A stretch of DNA of 64,000 nucleotides, from NCBI RefSeq assembly GCF_032814565.1, contig NZ_CP136521.1, positions 620,001 through 684,000 of the forward strand. Reading direction: 5' to 3'. Numbering within the stretch: position 1 is the stretch's first letter; the number at the start of each line of letters is the position of its first letter. The translations under genes were made by a program, and so were the position numbers. The DNA comes from Hwangdonia lutea (lineage in GTDB: Bacteria; Bacteroidota; Bacteroidia; Flavobacteriales; Flavobacteriaceae). Below are positions 26,749-38,400 of this stretch, in pieces. Below the pieces are notes generated by a model. It was given only the letters and a program-made list of their open reading frames with translations. It had not been told where the DNA came from and searched no databases.

Positions 26749-27936
26749 CTATAACAACTCGCCCCTAAACGCCTTTTGTAATAAGCAATTAAATAAATCT
26801 TCACTTTCTTTTAATTCTTGTTTTGCTAGTATTTTTTGTTGTTCTATTAATTTTAATTTTTCTGTAAACTTTTTTTGTAGTTCTATAGGTGGATAAATTA
26901 TTGGGAATTCTTCTAAATGATTTTTATTTAATTGCCTTTTATCTATTCCTCCAACGCACACCCTACGTATATGTTCACGATATTCGTTGGTTGTTAGAAT
27001 AAATAAGACATACTCATTGATAACATTTTTCTTAAGCCTAATTAAATAAACGTGTCCATTAACATTTGCTTTATCATCCTCACCTAAGTACATTGCCGCC
27101 CTACCTAAACTGCTGTTTTCCGTATTTATTCTGCCTGTTTTGGTCATTAAAATGTCTCCATTTTTTAAACTGCTATTTTTCATTTTATCATGAGTGGCTT
27201 TATCAATATAAGCAACATCGTCAAGTAGTAAGTTGTTTTTCCACACATTCTGGCTTCTAAAGAAAGTTATTCCTTCATCTACATAAACTTTACTGCCTCC
27301 TTTGGGTGTATTTCCACTTCCTATGTTGGTTGATAACTCTTTTAGTTTATGAACCTTCCAACCTTTTTGATTGGCAACTGGGTCTCCAAAAATATCTAAA
27401 AAAATAGATTTTGCTAAAGCATTATATTCAATTAAAAGATGTTCCGTTTTATCCCTTAAATTTGCAGCACTTTCTAGAATTTCAGCAATTTGTTTCTGGA
27501 TTGTAAGAGGTAGCAAAGGAATTTTTAAGTTATTAATGTCTTCTAACCGAATACTAGGATATGCCGAATCCAAAATTAATTTTGATGGCTTAAACCAAGA
27601 AAGAAATTTAGCAAGAAAGAGGGCGTCGAAAGTCTTGTTTGGTAAAACGGCTGCCAAATGGCTAACGTAACAGGTTTCTTCTTCCGTAATATATATTCTA
27701 TTTTTTGTAGCACTCATGCCGCTTTTAGCAAATAAAATACTGTTTTTTGGAAGTCTTTTTAATCTTTTCTCTTTAATTATATCATCTGATACTTTTGGTA
27801 AAGAACATAATTTCCCTCCATTTGTCAATTCTTCTAAATGACCGGCCCTAATAAAGGGTAAACCTTCATTTGAAAATTTTTTTGGCGCAGCTTGACCTGC
27901 AGTAACTTTAGCAATATCACCTAACCTAACAATCAT
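26749..27936 (-). CDS. hsdS: Type I restriction enzyme, specificity subunit
   Basis: 395 residues with two target-recognition domains, each followed by a long conserved helix. The first half runs IVRLGDIAKVTAGQ to IPLLPLTIQKQIAEILESA. The second runs GWKVHKLKELSTNIGSGNTPKGG to PIIYPPIELQKKFTEKLKLIEQQK, and the protein ends LLQKAFRGELL. The TRDs determine the bipartite DNA target, which cannot be predicted here. Its ATG overlaps the hsdM stop codon (ATGA), and it directly follows hsdM. No truncation is evident. Confidence 0.94.
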   Translation of the reverse strand: MIVRLGDIAKVTAGQAAPKKFSNEGLPFIRAGHLEELTNGGKLCSLPKVSDDIIKEKRLKRLPKNSILFAKSGMSATKNRIYITEEETCYVSHLAAVLPNKTFDALFLAKFLSWFKPSKLILDSAYPSIRLEDINNLKIPLLPLTIQKQIAEILESAANLRDKTEHLLIEYNALAKSIFLDIFGDPVANQKGWKVHKLKELSTNIGSGNTPKGGSKVYVDEGITFFRSQNVWKNNLLLDDVAYIDKATHDKMKNSSLKNGDILMTKTGRINTENSSLGRAAMYLGEDDKANVNGHVYLIRLKKNVINEYVLFILTTNEYREHIRRVCVGGIDKRQLNKNHLEEFPIIYPPIELQKKFTEKLKLIEQQKILAKQELKESEDLFNCLLQKAFRGELL

Positions 27937-29459
27937 AACTTATTTAATTTTTCAATTAAAAGAGCTCTCTCTTTATCCAATTTTAATATTCTCTTCAAAA
28001 TCACTTGAGGTTTGTCATATTCTGTTTCCTCATAAACAATTTCTTTATATCGATTAATGGACAAATCCCAGTCGTTTTTTCGTATTTCTTTAAAAGGCAC
28101 TAAAAAAGATTGTTCGGTGCGAGCCCTCTTATCTTCGTAACGTTTTGGATACCGCGCTAGAATATCTGGCAGATTAAACTTCTTATGCAAGTTCTGTTGG
28201 TCTTCTGTTGACTCTTTTGCAAAAGTTTCACCAAAAGAAAAGGCATCAAATACATCTTCTTCTACTAAAAGATTTCTTTTATCATCTAAGCTTTTTCCAT
28301 CGGCCAACATGTCATAAAACCATACATTATCTGTGCCACCAGAGCCTGTCTTTGTGAAGATCATTATAGCAGTACTTACCCCTGCATAAGGTTTAAATAC
28401 TCCAGAAGGCAAAGATATTATAGCTTCTAATTTATTGTTGCATACAACTTCTTCTCGAATACTTTTATGTGCTTTGCTATTACCAAACAACACACCATCC
28501 GGTACAATAACAGCTGCTCGTCCACCCGTTTTTAATTGACGTAAAATTAGGGCTAAAAACAACAATTCTGTTTTTGTAGTATCTGTTACGTTCTTTAAAC
28601 CTGGAGCAATACTTTCTTTGTCTATAGTACCTTTAAATGGTGGGTTTGCTAAAACTAGTGTATAGGCATTTGTAACCTTATTATCTTTACTTACCGCATC
28701 AACATCTATAATATTAGGTTCTTCTACTCCATGTAAATAGAGGTTCATAGAAGCAATACGTAACATGGTTGCATCAAACTCGGTACCGTTAAACATGGTT
28801 TTGTTAATATGGTCTGCATGTTTATCTAGTACAGTAACCTCATAATGTTTGTCTATATATTCTTTAGCAGCCACCAAAAAACCCGCTGTACCTGCTGATG
28901 GGTCGCAAATGATATCATCAATTTTTGGTTGCATAAGTTCTACCATCATTTTAATAATGTGACGCGGCGTACGGAACTGTCCCGCAGTACCACCACCTTC
29001 TAACTTTGATAATAGATATTCGTAAATATCACCTTTAGTATCTTGGTTAGACATATCTATACGTTCCAGTTTTTCCATTACCTGATCTAACACCGCAGGT
29101 TTAGAAATTCCAAAGGTTGCCCCTTGCATGTACGTACTAAACAAGCTTTTTTCTTTACCTAAGGAGCGGATAAATGGAAAAACACCATCTACTGTATTAC
29201 TAAACACATTATGACGTGCGTTTACGTCCATTTCTTTTAAATTCTTCCAACGGAAATCTTTTTGGTTATCTCCAAAAATAGGCGTGTATTTAAATCCTCG
29301 TTTTGCTTTAAGCTCGTTTCGGGTTTCAGTTTCATCTAAATCTTTAATAAATATGAGATATGTTAATTGTTCTACTATTGTTATTGTGTTTGAAATACCT
29401 CCTGTCCAAAAGGTATTCCATATTTGGTCTATTTGGGATTTTAATTGTCCTGTGATCAT
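27933..29459 (-). CDS. hsdM: Type I restriction enzyme, methyltransferase subunit
   Basis: N6-adenine DNA methyltransferase of 508 residues. The N-terminal helical HsdM domain (1-125) is followed by the SAM-binding motif CDPSAGTAGF (185-194) and the catalytic NPPF motif (272-275). It ends in a helical tail typical of HsdM. It partners HsdS in modification, and HsdR for restriction. It is transcribed from its own shared-palindrome promoter, with hsdS overlapping by 4 bp. The motifs and length are intact. Confidence 0.95.
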   Translation of the reverse strand: MITGQLKSQIDQIWNTFWTGGISNTITIVEQLTYLIFIKDLDETETRNELKAKRGFKYTPIFGDNQKDFRWKNLKEMDVNARHNVFSNTVDGVFPFIRSLGKEKSLFSTYMQGATFGISKPAVLDQVMEKLERIDMSNQDTKGDIYEYLLSKLEGGGTAGQFRTPRHIIKMMVELMQPKIDDIICDPSAGTAGFLVAAKEYIDKHYEVTVLDKHADHINKTMFNGTEFDATMLRIASMNLYLHGVEEPNIIDVDAVSKDNKVTNAYTLVLANPPFKGTIDKESIAPGLKNVTDTTKTELLFLALILRQLKTGGRAAVIVPDGVLFGNSKAHKSIREEVVCNNKLEAIISLPSGVFKPYAGVSTAIMIFTKTGSGGTDNVWFYDMLADGKSLDDKRNLLVEEDVFDAFSFGETFAKESTEDQQNLHKKFNLPDILARYPKRYEDKRARTEQSFLVPFKEIRKNDWDLSINRYKEIVYEETEYDKPQVILKRILKLDKERALLIEKLNKL

Positions 29460-29484
29460 TTGTAATTTTATTAGTTTATCAATG

Positions 29485-29519
29485 CAAATAAAACAATTTG
29501 TTATGCAATCTATTTACAT
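29485..29519 (-). promoter_or_regulatory. hsdMS promoter with shared defence palindrome
   Basis: Minus strand: ATGTAA-ATAGA-TTGCAT, then 10 nt (AACAAATTGT), then TTTATTTG as the -7-like box, 25 nt before the hsdM ATG. It lies in the 67-bp gap behind the DruE-like gene. No -33 TTG is found at 19-20 nt. Confidence 0.72.
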
Positions 29520-29526
29520 AGTTGTA

Positions 29527-32500
29527 TTAATCTTCAATATTTATATTGTAGATAATATCGTAACCTACATCTTTTCGTATTTCAAATACTTGGTCTTCCA
29601 TCTTCATCTCATTAGAAGTCAATCTTTCTACTGGCTTTAACCCATGAGCAATACCCCCATCAATTCTTATACTGAAAGAAATCTCATTGGATGTGAACTT
29701 AAAATATCTATAATGCGGTAATCTCTCTTCTTCTATAAAGTCTATCTTAAAATCATAATTGTTTGAAAGTTCTTTAAGATCATACACATAATCATCGAGC
29801 TCTTTGTAATTATGAATTATATACTCTGGATAATTAGGCCCTCTAAAATCTGATTTGGCGAGATGTACATTTAGTTCTGAAACCTTAATAGGCCATAGCT
29901 TTTTAATCTGATTAATGAATTGTAGCATTAATCGCAATGAAAATTCAGATTGATTATACTTATCAAAGTAAACTACTTTAAATATTTGATTTGATATTCT
30001 AGATATAAAATCTTGAGCGTTATTAAGGTTAGTTATCATTAGTTTAGCAACGTCGTTACTTTGACTATTTCTTGGTAAACTACCTTTAATTCTGGATTCA
30101 AATAAATTCCATGAGGCCAAATCTGGAATTATAATATCAGAGTAATTTTCCAATTTAGTATTTTCAACTTTAAAGAATTTTTCTTTTATACCAAAAGTCC
30201 ATTTCTCATTTAAACCGTCATAATTCCCTTTTGAAATATAACTTAATGTATTATCGTTTTGAAGTGTTATTGATAAATGAATAGGATAGTCTAGAATGGT
30301 ATTTTTATTACCATGTCTTAAATTGAAATTATGAGATAATAAATATGCAGTTAGTTTTTCTTGGTTATTAGCAAAGACAATGTCGCCTTCAATCACCAAA
30401 TTGATTCCGATTCTATCTCTCTTTAAATTATTTATCCAACTTATTCTCTCTAAGTCCCACTCTGTAATCTTACTATTAACATGTATATTAATTTCTTTTA
30501 TTTCATATTGATATTTGAGAATGTTGATTTCATCATGAAGGGATCCAAAGACCAAGCTTACTTTATCACTTTCATGTTGTAATTCTTTTGGTAGTTGATT
30601 ATCCATAGTAGAACGCAACCATTCTATTGCAATAAAACGATTTAGGTCTTCAATATGCCATTGGGTGCCACGATCTATTAGACATTTAGTACAAGCTGTC
30701 TGGCAATCACAACTATCTAAAACATTTAAAGCAAGTTTCAGAATTTTTTCTGCGAATAATCTAAATTGAGAAGCATAACCTGCGCCCCCTTTTGCAGTAT
30801 CATAAATAAATATGGTTTGGTAGCCATTATATTGTTTAATACCAAAACCTAATTCTGTTTCTTCAATGGCTAGATACTCTGCTAAAGATTTAGTAAAAAT
30901 CACACCTAGTGTATAGGCTAGTTTTTTATCACTAACAAAAGATTGGATTCTATTCTTTAAGCGGATTTCTGTAAAATCTGTCTTAAATCTGTTACCTAAA
31001 ATAATATGTTCTCTTACGTTTTGAGTTGTACAGATACTTTCACCATTACTATCTCGTCCACCTCTTAACCGTCTATGTCCTTCTAGTTGCTGTCTAGAGT
31101 TTCCGACTTTACCACAATCTAGGCACAAACTGTAACCTTCGCCTTCGCCTGTATTATAAAATAGTATTTGTGTTTCCTTTTCACTCGAACTTGTCCTAAA
31201 ATCAATGAAACGATTTTGGTTGACATTCCAGGGTTCAATATTTAGAAGAAGCGGTTCTAAATATTGAGGTTTACTCTTTTCTGAAACGACTCTTGTAGGT
31301 ATACTATATAAATCAATAGAGAACCCTGCGGGCTCAATGAGCTCAGTGAAAGAGCCTTTATGCTCTCCCAGGTCTAACCCTTGGAAAGAACTGACACCAT
31401 TACATTTAGGACAATTATCTTCTATGTTTTCTTGAAGGTCAACAGTACGTTGATATCCACAGTTTTTACACCCTTGTATAACATTTCTGTCTGCAGACTG
31501 CCCCCAGATATTCTTCATAATTATACCCGAAGATTTATAATTAAGTCCATCAATTAGAATATTGTTACCTGGTGCAAACTCAGTAAGTGCTCTAGCAATA
31601 GGGTAACTTGGGTTTGACTTTAACTTGCCTTTATTGTTTTGTAAGTCAGACAATGTGATTTTTTCAAAATCTACAATTCCTGTGGGTAACCCAGCATTTG
31701 GTAAAAAACTTTCTTCAGCTAAATAATTGAGAACAAATTTCTGTAAAAACTGACCTTTTCTATAACTTATCGCTTTGTATGCCGGACTTGCATCTCCAAA
31801 CTGCTTTTTTAATTCTTCAAGTTTTCTATCATAACCATCTCTTTGAGTTCTAATTCGACCGATTATATTCTTAAAATTATCTGAAACCATGGAGATGAGT
31901 TCTTCTGGGCTGGCATCAGACAAAGGTGTATTATTAACGATGTATTCTAATTGTTTCTTGAATACATTTGCATCTATACTTTCCAACCAGTTTAGAAAGT
32001 TATGAGCTATAGTAGGCGAATCCTCATAAAAGAACTTTTCAATATTTTCTTTTACATTGAGTCCTCTGTTTTCATTTCCTTGGTGTCTAATAAATATTCC
32101 AAACAATAAAGAATTTACGTGTCTCTCTACAATATTCTTACTATCAAAAGCTAGAATTGGTGGAGCTATTTTGTGTTCTAAAGCCCATTTAGGATTGTTC
32201 ATTGTACGCAGTCCAATTGGATTAGGTGCGCAAAAAGTTAGTGCTAAAGATTTATTTTCTGCACGACGACCAGCTCGACCAGTTCTTTGTAAATAGTTTG
32301 CAGGCATAGGTGGTACATTACTCATCACTACGGCAGATATTCCACCTATATCAACACCCATTTCCATAGTTGTAGAACAGCTCAAGATGTTTATTTCTCC
32401 ATTTTCGAATTGCTCTTCTAACTCTTTGAGTCGCTTTTTATCTTGTTGTGCTGAATGTTCTCCTGCTAGATATAGTTTGTCATAATCAAATATGCGTTCA

Positions 32501-35421
32501 TGTAAATCATTCCACAACCCCTTATTTCTAGCCTCTTGGCTATTTTCTTTTAACCAAGCGTTAACTGTTTCTATATAAATAGTTTCATTATTTTCATCCT
32601 TGTGATAAGGATGTGAGTAAGATGGGAATTGATGATTTTTACTAATGTCTATTTTATAATTATTGATATTACTAGGTTCTAAATTTCCTTTAATTAAAGG
32701 GGAATATCCTCTAAAAACCTTATCAACCAACCTCTTAGTTACCGGACATAAAAACTCTTGACCAGCTATTTCAAATTGAGTACTTTCTAGGAAATCAAGT
32801 TTATATCCGTCTCCATCGGCAGTTAGTATTTTTTGTTGTAAAGTTCTCCATATTTTCTCTAATAACTCATTAAGTTGATCTTCTCTAACCTCTGTTATGT
32901 CACCTCTGTCGTGCCAGCCTAATCCTGCGCAAATCAATAAAACCAAACGTGACTGAGCAATAGAATTTGGATTGTATAATCTCCATTTTTTTGCATTGAC
33001 AATTTCGGTGTTTGATGGATATATTAATTCAGATCGATAGAACTTAGACGTGAATAATCGCATTGAATCGTCAAAAGAGAAATTGAAATTGTATCGAATA
33101 ATGTAATCTGCTGAGACTTTCAGTAGAGCTTGCCATTCCTCATTAATAATTCCAAGTTTGGTTGCTATTTCTGGCAGTATCACATTATCCAAATTTGGAT
33201 ATACCACATTAACTAATCCTAAATTTTCAAGCGATCTTTCCCTTGGTATTCTGCGTGCAAACTGATCATATAGTAAAGACTTTGCATATATCACATTTTC
33301 AGTTGCCAGATTATTGCCTCTAGCCCCTTTTTTAAAAAGTGTTTTAAAATCATTTTTTTCTTTTATATGATCTATAATCTCTTTCCAACAAGTCCTACTA
33401 TTGGATAATGAGTCTTTGTTTCCTGAGGTTAATCTAAAATTTATTTCTTCAATTTCTTTTTGAATTTTACTTTTCATAAAGGCAGGTGCCTCTTCCAACT
33501 GCTTTACATACATAGCCCTTGCTTGTAAAAGCTCATCATTAGTAGCTATTACTTGATTTTCTTTTAACTTTTTAAGCAAATAATGATATACCTGATATCG
33601 TATCCAATCACTTTCGCTATCTATATTTATTAGTGCGGAAATCTTGGCAGTTCCTTGTCTACTATCTGTAAATGAAATATACTTTCTTCCTTTGTATAAG
33701 GTTTTAGTAGTTTGATTACTTATGACCTCTGTTTGGTCTAAAACAATGTCGGATAAGATTCTATTCGTAAATGCAGATGAAATTCTAAAATGAATAGGAT
33801 TGTCATTTTGATTACCACAATGTGGACATCGACTCTCATCGGACATTAAAAAATCTTCTCCAAGATGATTAATAGTACTATCTAAGTTAATACTACATGG
33901 TAATAAAGGATTGTTCAGATCAATATGTTCTTTTCTCACAAGTCTTACCATGCGGTTGTCGACTTTTATCATGCTTTCATCTTCCTCACCCTTATCTTCG
34001 TTTTCTATGCTAAATGCCTCATAACCAACTGTTGCTTTTTGAGTGATTTTATCTTTATATCTTTCTCCTTCTAACATCATATTACCACAGCTTCTGCAGG
34101 CGATAAGTTCTAATAGAGGGTATTTACAAGAAGAACAATTTTTACCCGATATAGTATACATTGTACCTAATGCCTTATTTGGTTTTTGAGCTTTATGTTT
34201 ATCACACTTAGTATTGGTACAAACGTAAACACCCCCAATTCCTCTCGTGAAAAAATGACCCCGAACAGGAAGTAGATTTTCTCCATTTACCTTGTGTTCT
34301 GCGAGTGTATCAATTACTTCTAATTGATCCAGCCTATTATGAATGTGCAGGTACTGTCCAATTTCACTTTGAGTAATGCCTTTATTGTTTAAAAATTTAT
34401 CTCTAAGTAGTTTGATGTTATTCTGAGATAGTGTTTGAGATAATTGAGGAATATCTTCATCCGCTATTTGATTATTAACTCGCTTACCCGTAACTACTTC
34501 AATTTGATCTACCGAAATACCACAAAGATCAGACATAAATTTTTTAAGTGTTTCTATATTGTCACTCCCTACAGTAGCAGAAGTTATGGCGAATCTCAAA
34601 TCTTTTATATCTACTTCAAAGGCAGAAACAACACGCCTTATAAGTAATGCCATTTCCGCTGCTTTAGAACCAGTAAGTGTATGTGCTTCATCTAATAAAA
34701 TCCAGCGTAATGATCCTTTTGATTTTTCTAGTATTGGAACATCAGCATTACGAACCAACATATATTCTAGCATTGTAGGATTCGTAAACAAAATCTGTGG
34801 TGGTGTTTCTCTTATTTGCTCTCTTGAGATTAGTTCTGGTAGTGCATTCTTCTTTTTGTCTTTACTATTCTCTTTATTGGCTGTATCACCAGTTAGCAAT
34901 GCATACTTTACACCATCTAAAGCCGAACACCAAGCGTGCATTCTCTTTCTTTGACTAGCAATTAAAGCATTTAAAGGATACAAAAAAATAGCGTTAATAC
35001 CTTCTTTATTTTTGCTGTTTTGATGAATATCGTGAATTACTGGAAGCATAAAACATTCTGTTTTACCAGAACCAGTTCCTGTAGTAACCGCAATTGATTT
35101 ATTCTTATCAAGTAACATTTTCCAGCTTATAAGCTGGTGTTTATATGGTTTACGATCTTTAGGAAATCTAAAATCGTCGTCTTTAATTTTATCTAAGGCA
35201 TTAATAAACTCTTGTTTAAAAATAGTTGATGTTTGACCAAAAGTTAATTGATCTTGTTCCCAAGGAAATGTATTCTGGAAAACGGCATCTGCCATAATGG
35301 GCTCTTGAGATAATAAGAATTTAAAGTAGTCTTGCATTTCTTTATCACCAGTAGCCCAAAGCGATAATATAGCATCATTCAATCTATTCTCTGTTTTATT
35401 ATAAAATTCTTTAAAATTCAT
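29527..35421 (-). CDS. druE: DruE-like SF2 helicase with DUF1998 domain (Druantia type III-like)
   Basis: Very large helicase, 1964 residues. Motor motifs: GTGSGKT (115-121), LLDEAHTL near 240, ITSATVG near 280, and motif VI LQRTGRAGRR in the middle. Several zinc-knuckle pairs are seen: CSSCKYP, CRSCGN, CPHCGN, CKNCGY, CPKCNG, CLDCGK. The DUF1998 region follows with YDTAKGGAGY and the cluster CDCQTACTKCLIDRG. A further ~400 residues have no recognised domain. Size, domain order and pairing with a ~1000-residue gene directly upstream (4 bp) fit DruE of Druantia, whose type III consists of DruH and DruE. DISARM DrmA/DrmB is less likely, because helicase and DUF1998 are fused here and no methylase or PLD gene accompanies them. 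Confidence 0.75.
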   Translation of the reverse strand: MNFKEFYNKTENRLNDAILSLWATGDKEMQDYFKFLLSQEPIMADAVFQNTFPWEQDQLTFGQTSTIFKQEFINALDKIKDDDFRFPKDRKPYKHQLISWKMLLDKNKSIAVTTGTGSGKTECFMLPVIHDIHQNSKNKEGINAIFLYPLNALIASQRKRMHAWCSALDGVKYALLTGDTANKENSKDKKKNALPELISREQIRETPPQILFTNPTMLEYMLVRNADVPILEKSKGSLRWILLDEAHTLTGSKAAEMALLIRRVVSAFEVDIKDLRFAITSATVGSDNIETLKKFMSDLCGISVDQIEVVTGKRVNNQIADEDIPQLSQTLSQNNIKLLRDKFLNNKGITQSEIGQYLHIHNRLDQLEVIDTLAEHKVNGENLLPVRGHFFTRGIGGVYVCTNTKCDKHKAQKPNKALGTMYTISGKNCSSCKYPLLELIACRSCGNMMLEGERYKDKITQKATVGYEAFSIENEDKGEEDESMIKVDNRMVRLVRKEHIDLNNPLLPCSINLDSTINHLGEDFLMSDESRCPHCGNQNDNPIHFRISSAFTNRILSDIVLDQTEVISNQTTKTLYKGRKYISFTDSRQGTAKISALINIDSESDWIRYQVYHYLLKKLKENQVIATNDELLQARAMYVKQLEEAPAFMKSKIQKEIEEINFRLTSGNKDSLSNSRTCWKEIIDHIKEKNDFKTLFKKGARGNNLATENVIYAKSLLYDQFARRIPRERSLENLGLVNVVYPNLDNVILPEIATKLGIINEEWQALLKVSADYIIRYNFNFSFDDSMRLFTSKFYRSELIYPSNTEIVNAKKWRLYNPNSIAQSRLVLLICAGLGWHDRGDITEVREDQLNELLEKIWRTLQQKILTADGDGYKLDFLESTQFEIAGQEFLCPVTKRLVDKVFRGYSPLIKGNLEPSNINNYKIDISKNHQFPSYSHPYHKDENNETIYIETVNAWLKENSQEARNKGLWNDLHERIFDYDKLYLAGEHSAQQDKKRLKELEEQFENGEINILSCSTTMEMGVDIGGISAVVMSNVPPMPANYLQRTGRAGRRAENKSLALTFCAPNPIGLRTMNNPKWALEHKIAPPILAFDSKNIVERHVNSLLFGIFIRHQGNENRGLNVKENIEKFFYEDSPTIAHNFLNWLESIDANVFKKQLEYIVNNTPLSDASPEELISMVSDNFKNIIGRIRTQRDGYDRKLEELKKQFGDASPAYKAISYRKGQFLQKFVLNYLAEESFLPNAGLPTGIVDFEKITLSDLQNNKGKLKSNPSYPIARALTEFAPGNNILIDGLNYKSSGIIMKNIWGQSADRNVIQGCKNCGYQRTVDLQENIEDNCPKCNGVSSFQGLDLGEHKGSFTELIEPAGFSIDLYSIPTRVVSEKSKPQYLEPLLLNIEPWNVNQNRFIDFRTSSSEKETQILFYNTGEGEGYSLCLDCGKVGNSRQQLEGHRRLRGGRDSNGESICTTQNVREHIILGNRFKTDFTEIRLKNRIQSFVSDKKLAYTLGVIFTKSLAEYLAIEETELGFGIKQYNGYQTIFIYDTAKGGAGYASQFRLFAEKILKLALNVLDSCDCQTACTKCLIDRGTQWHIEDLNRFIAIEWLRSTMDNQLPKELQHESDKVSLVFGSLHDEINILKYQYEIKEINIHVNSKITEWDLERISWINNLKRDRIGINLVIEGDIVFANNQEKLTAYLLSHNFNLRHGNKNTILDYPIHLSITLQNDNTLSYISKGNYDGLNEKWTFGIKEKFFKVENTKLENYSDIIIPDLASWNLFESRIKGSLPRNSQSNDVAKLMITNLNNAQDFISRISNQIFKVVYFDKYNQSEFSLRLMLQFINQIKKLWPIKVSELNVHLAKSDFRGPNYPEYIIHNYKELDDYVYDLKELSNNYDFKIDFIEEERLPHYRYFKFTSNEISFSIRIDGGIAHGLKPVERLTSNEMKMEDQVFEIRKDVGYDIIYNINIED

Positions 35422-35425
35422 AGAT

Positions 35426-38400
35426 TTAGCATCTTTTAAGGGCGTGGAAAATTGTTTTGTTGTAAAAATCTGGTTTTAGATATTGACTGTATTGAATATT
35501 TCTTCTTATGACTTCTCTTTTTTCATCACCTGCCCATATAGGGTAGTCCTTCTGCCTATCACTAATAGATTCTGCAACGGCAATTGGGGCTTGTAAAAGC
35601 AATCTGACCTGATGGTGCTCTTCAACTTGAATATTATAATTTCCATTTATTTTAGGACTATTATATGGTAGCTCTCCAAGAACTCTAGTTCCTAGTTGAG
35701 ACCTCAAGTCAAGGATATTTCTTTGTAAGATTGGTTCTGATTCAATATTTGAACCACTTATAAACTTAAAGAGTTTTTGCAAGCCATTCTCACCCATATA
35801 AGAAGAAATAAGCTCAGCTATATGGCTGTAATATTTGTAATTATCGGGTTCATTAATCTCTGCTATAGCATTTCCCCAATCTGTTTTTGTTATCCAATGA
35901 AAACAAAAACCCAAATCTTTCTCCATCTCTGGTATTGCTTTTTGGATATATTCAGTTGAGTCAGATTGATTAATTCCTAAAAACAAGAAAGCTCTTGACG
36001 CAACTTCAGAACCCCTAGAAATAGCTCGTAATTGATCAAAGGTCGAAAACGGTAAATCATATTGAACACAAATCTTAAAGTACGCTAAGACCTGTTGCCA
36101 AACATCATCATTGTAAGTTGTGATTGTTAATTCTTTATGGTAGTTCTCAATACGTTCGTATTTATCTACACCAAGAAAAAAATCACCTGTATTTACAAAA
36201 CGAGGCATTAATTGTTTCCCTTCTTTTTTTGAAGAAATTATAATAAATTGATTTGAAATGTCAGTAGAGGGAATAACATATGATTCATCATTTCGCACAA
36301 GTGAAATAATTTCAATTTCATCTGCAGTACAATTTACTGGGATTGCAAATAATTCAAGATTATCATTAGAATTTAAAAGACTAACCTTGTTCCTTAATTG
36401 ATTGTCAATGTCAAGCATATGACTAAATCCTGAGATTTTATAGATTTTCTTATGCTTTCCCTCTGATAACTCAAGACAAACAGTATTTTTAAAATCCATA
36501 GCATCCGCTAGATAAAATAGTCTTACTATTTCATCTTTAAAAGAAATCACTGGCTGATTAGATTCTTTTATCTCCTTAATGATTTTTACATCTGTTTTTA
36601 GGCTGTTTTTAATTTTAAGTAAAGTCTCGGTATTAGGTGTACTAAGAATACGCATCCCATAAAGATTGGCAAGAGATAAAGGTTGATCTTCATTAATAAT
36701 TTGACCATCTTTATCTATAATCGCCATCCCTTGAAAAGGTGAAAGTAAATCGAAGAAGAGCTTCTTTTTACTAGGGAAACCTAGAGAACCTTTTATAATA
36801 GTAGGGATTTTAGAAAGCTCTGTGTTTACTTTTAAAACATAACGATTATTATCCTCTTCTATTTGTACTAATGTTGATTCATTTAGTTTACATTCAAAAT
36901 AATCAAGGTTTCTAAATTCAATTAGTGCCGAATGAATAGATTGGTTTGAATATCGGGCTTGTAGATTTCCTATATTAAAAAAAACATCGTGAGCTATTAA
37001 ATCATCTTTTTCAATTCTTAAATCAAAACATCCAGTAGAAATATAGCTTAACCTAGAAAGGTTTTCCCAAATATCTTTAGAATTGTGTTTCTTTATCCAT
37101 ACTTTAAATCGATTCCTTTTAATATCATACCCTTCATCATCATAAACTAGTATATTTGGAATTCCTTGAACAACTGGTAAGTTAGATTTCAACATCCAAA
37201 TTGGTTTTTTATTTTCTATTATCCAGTCGAAAGAACTGACACCGCTCATATATGTTTTAATCTCTTCTTCAAATTGAATATCTACTTCGCCTTCAAACGG
37301 CATCCAAAAAAAACTCTTTGTATATAATGAAATCAGGGAAGAAGGTAGGTCACATTTCCAATGAGTAGGAAACAATACGGCTGCTTCTTTATTTGAGGCT
37401 GCATAACCCTTAATTAGTCGCCATTCTTTATCGTTAAATCTGGCCCATAAACTAGGTTCTTCTAGGTTTGGAATAGTTTGTATATAATCTGGTAACTCAG
37501 TCTTCTTTTCATTGCAAATTACGTATGTGTAAGGGAGACCAGTAGAAAGATCCCATTCTTTATTCTCTTGATTATACCAGTCTGTTTTAAATTGTCCATT
37601 TGCCATTTTACGAAAAACACATACTAGATTATCATCCATAAAAAATTGATAATCTCTTTCTAGCGCTTCAAATCCTAAAATATCACTTAAAGTATCTTTA
37701 GTATAAGTATTAGCTAAACCTAGTCTCAAGAAGATATTACATTCATTATTTTTAAAACTGAGTAACCAATAATTTTTAGTTTTCGATTGTTTTATTTTTT
37801 TTGTTAGTGAAGCACTTTTAACCTTTAATGCACTTGAAATATCTTTTAGAGAGTCTTCTGATTCAAGTAATTTATCATATTCACCATCGTTATTTAAAAT
37901 TGATTTAACTATTTCAAGACAATTTTCGTATATGATATCATTTTGACTAGATTTAGGTAAGAGGTCAATTATGTGAGTTTTGAACATAAAATCTTCTATT
38001 GTTTCTGGCTGTTCTTCTAAAACAGCCTCTAAGAAAGCTTTGTAATTTCCATGATTTTCTGAAATATGCTTTAGAGGAAGCCCTCCTTGCAGCAGTAGTG
38101 TTTTGAAATAGAGGGTATTTTGTTTTTTAATCCATTTAATACCCAATATTTGTGCACCCATTCTGGCTAATTTATAAAATTCATCGTATGTTAAATTAAA
38201 CCTAATATTTCCTCCTAAAGAGTCAAAAATATCCTGTTTACTGGGAATTCCTCCGTTGTAGTTTTCTTTCCACCATTGTGCATAATAAAGTGTAACATCC
38301 CTTGGGTCTATGGTATCAATATTCCCAAATTGCAATGTAAAACTAAGTCTCTGAAATTCCTCATTGGTTAAAAGATATTTCCATAGAGGTCGACCATGAT

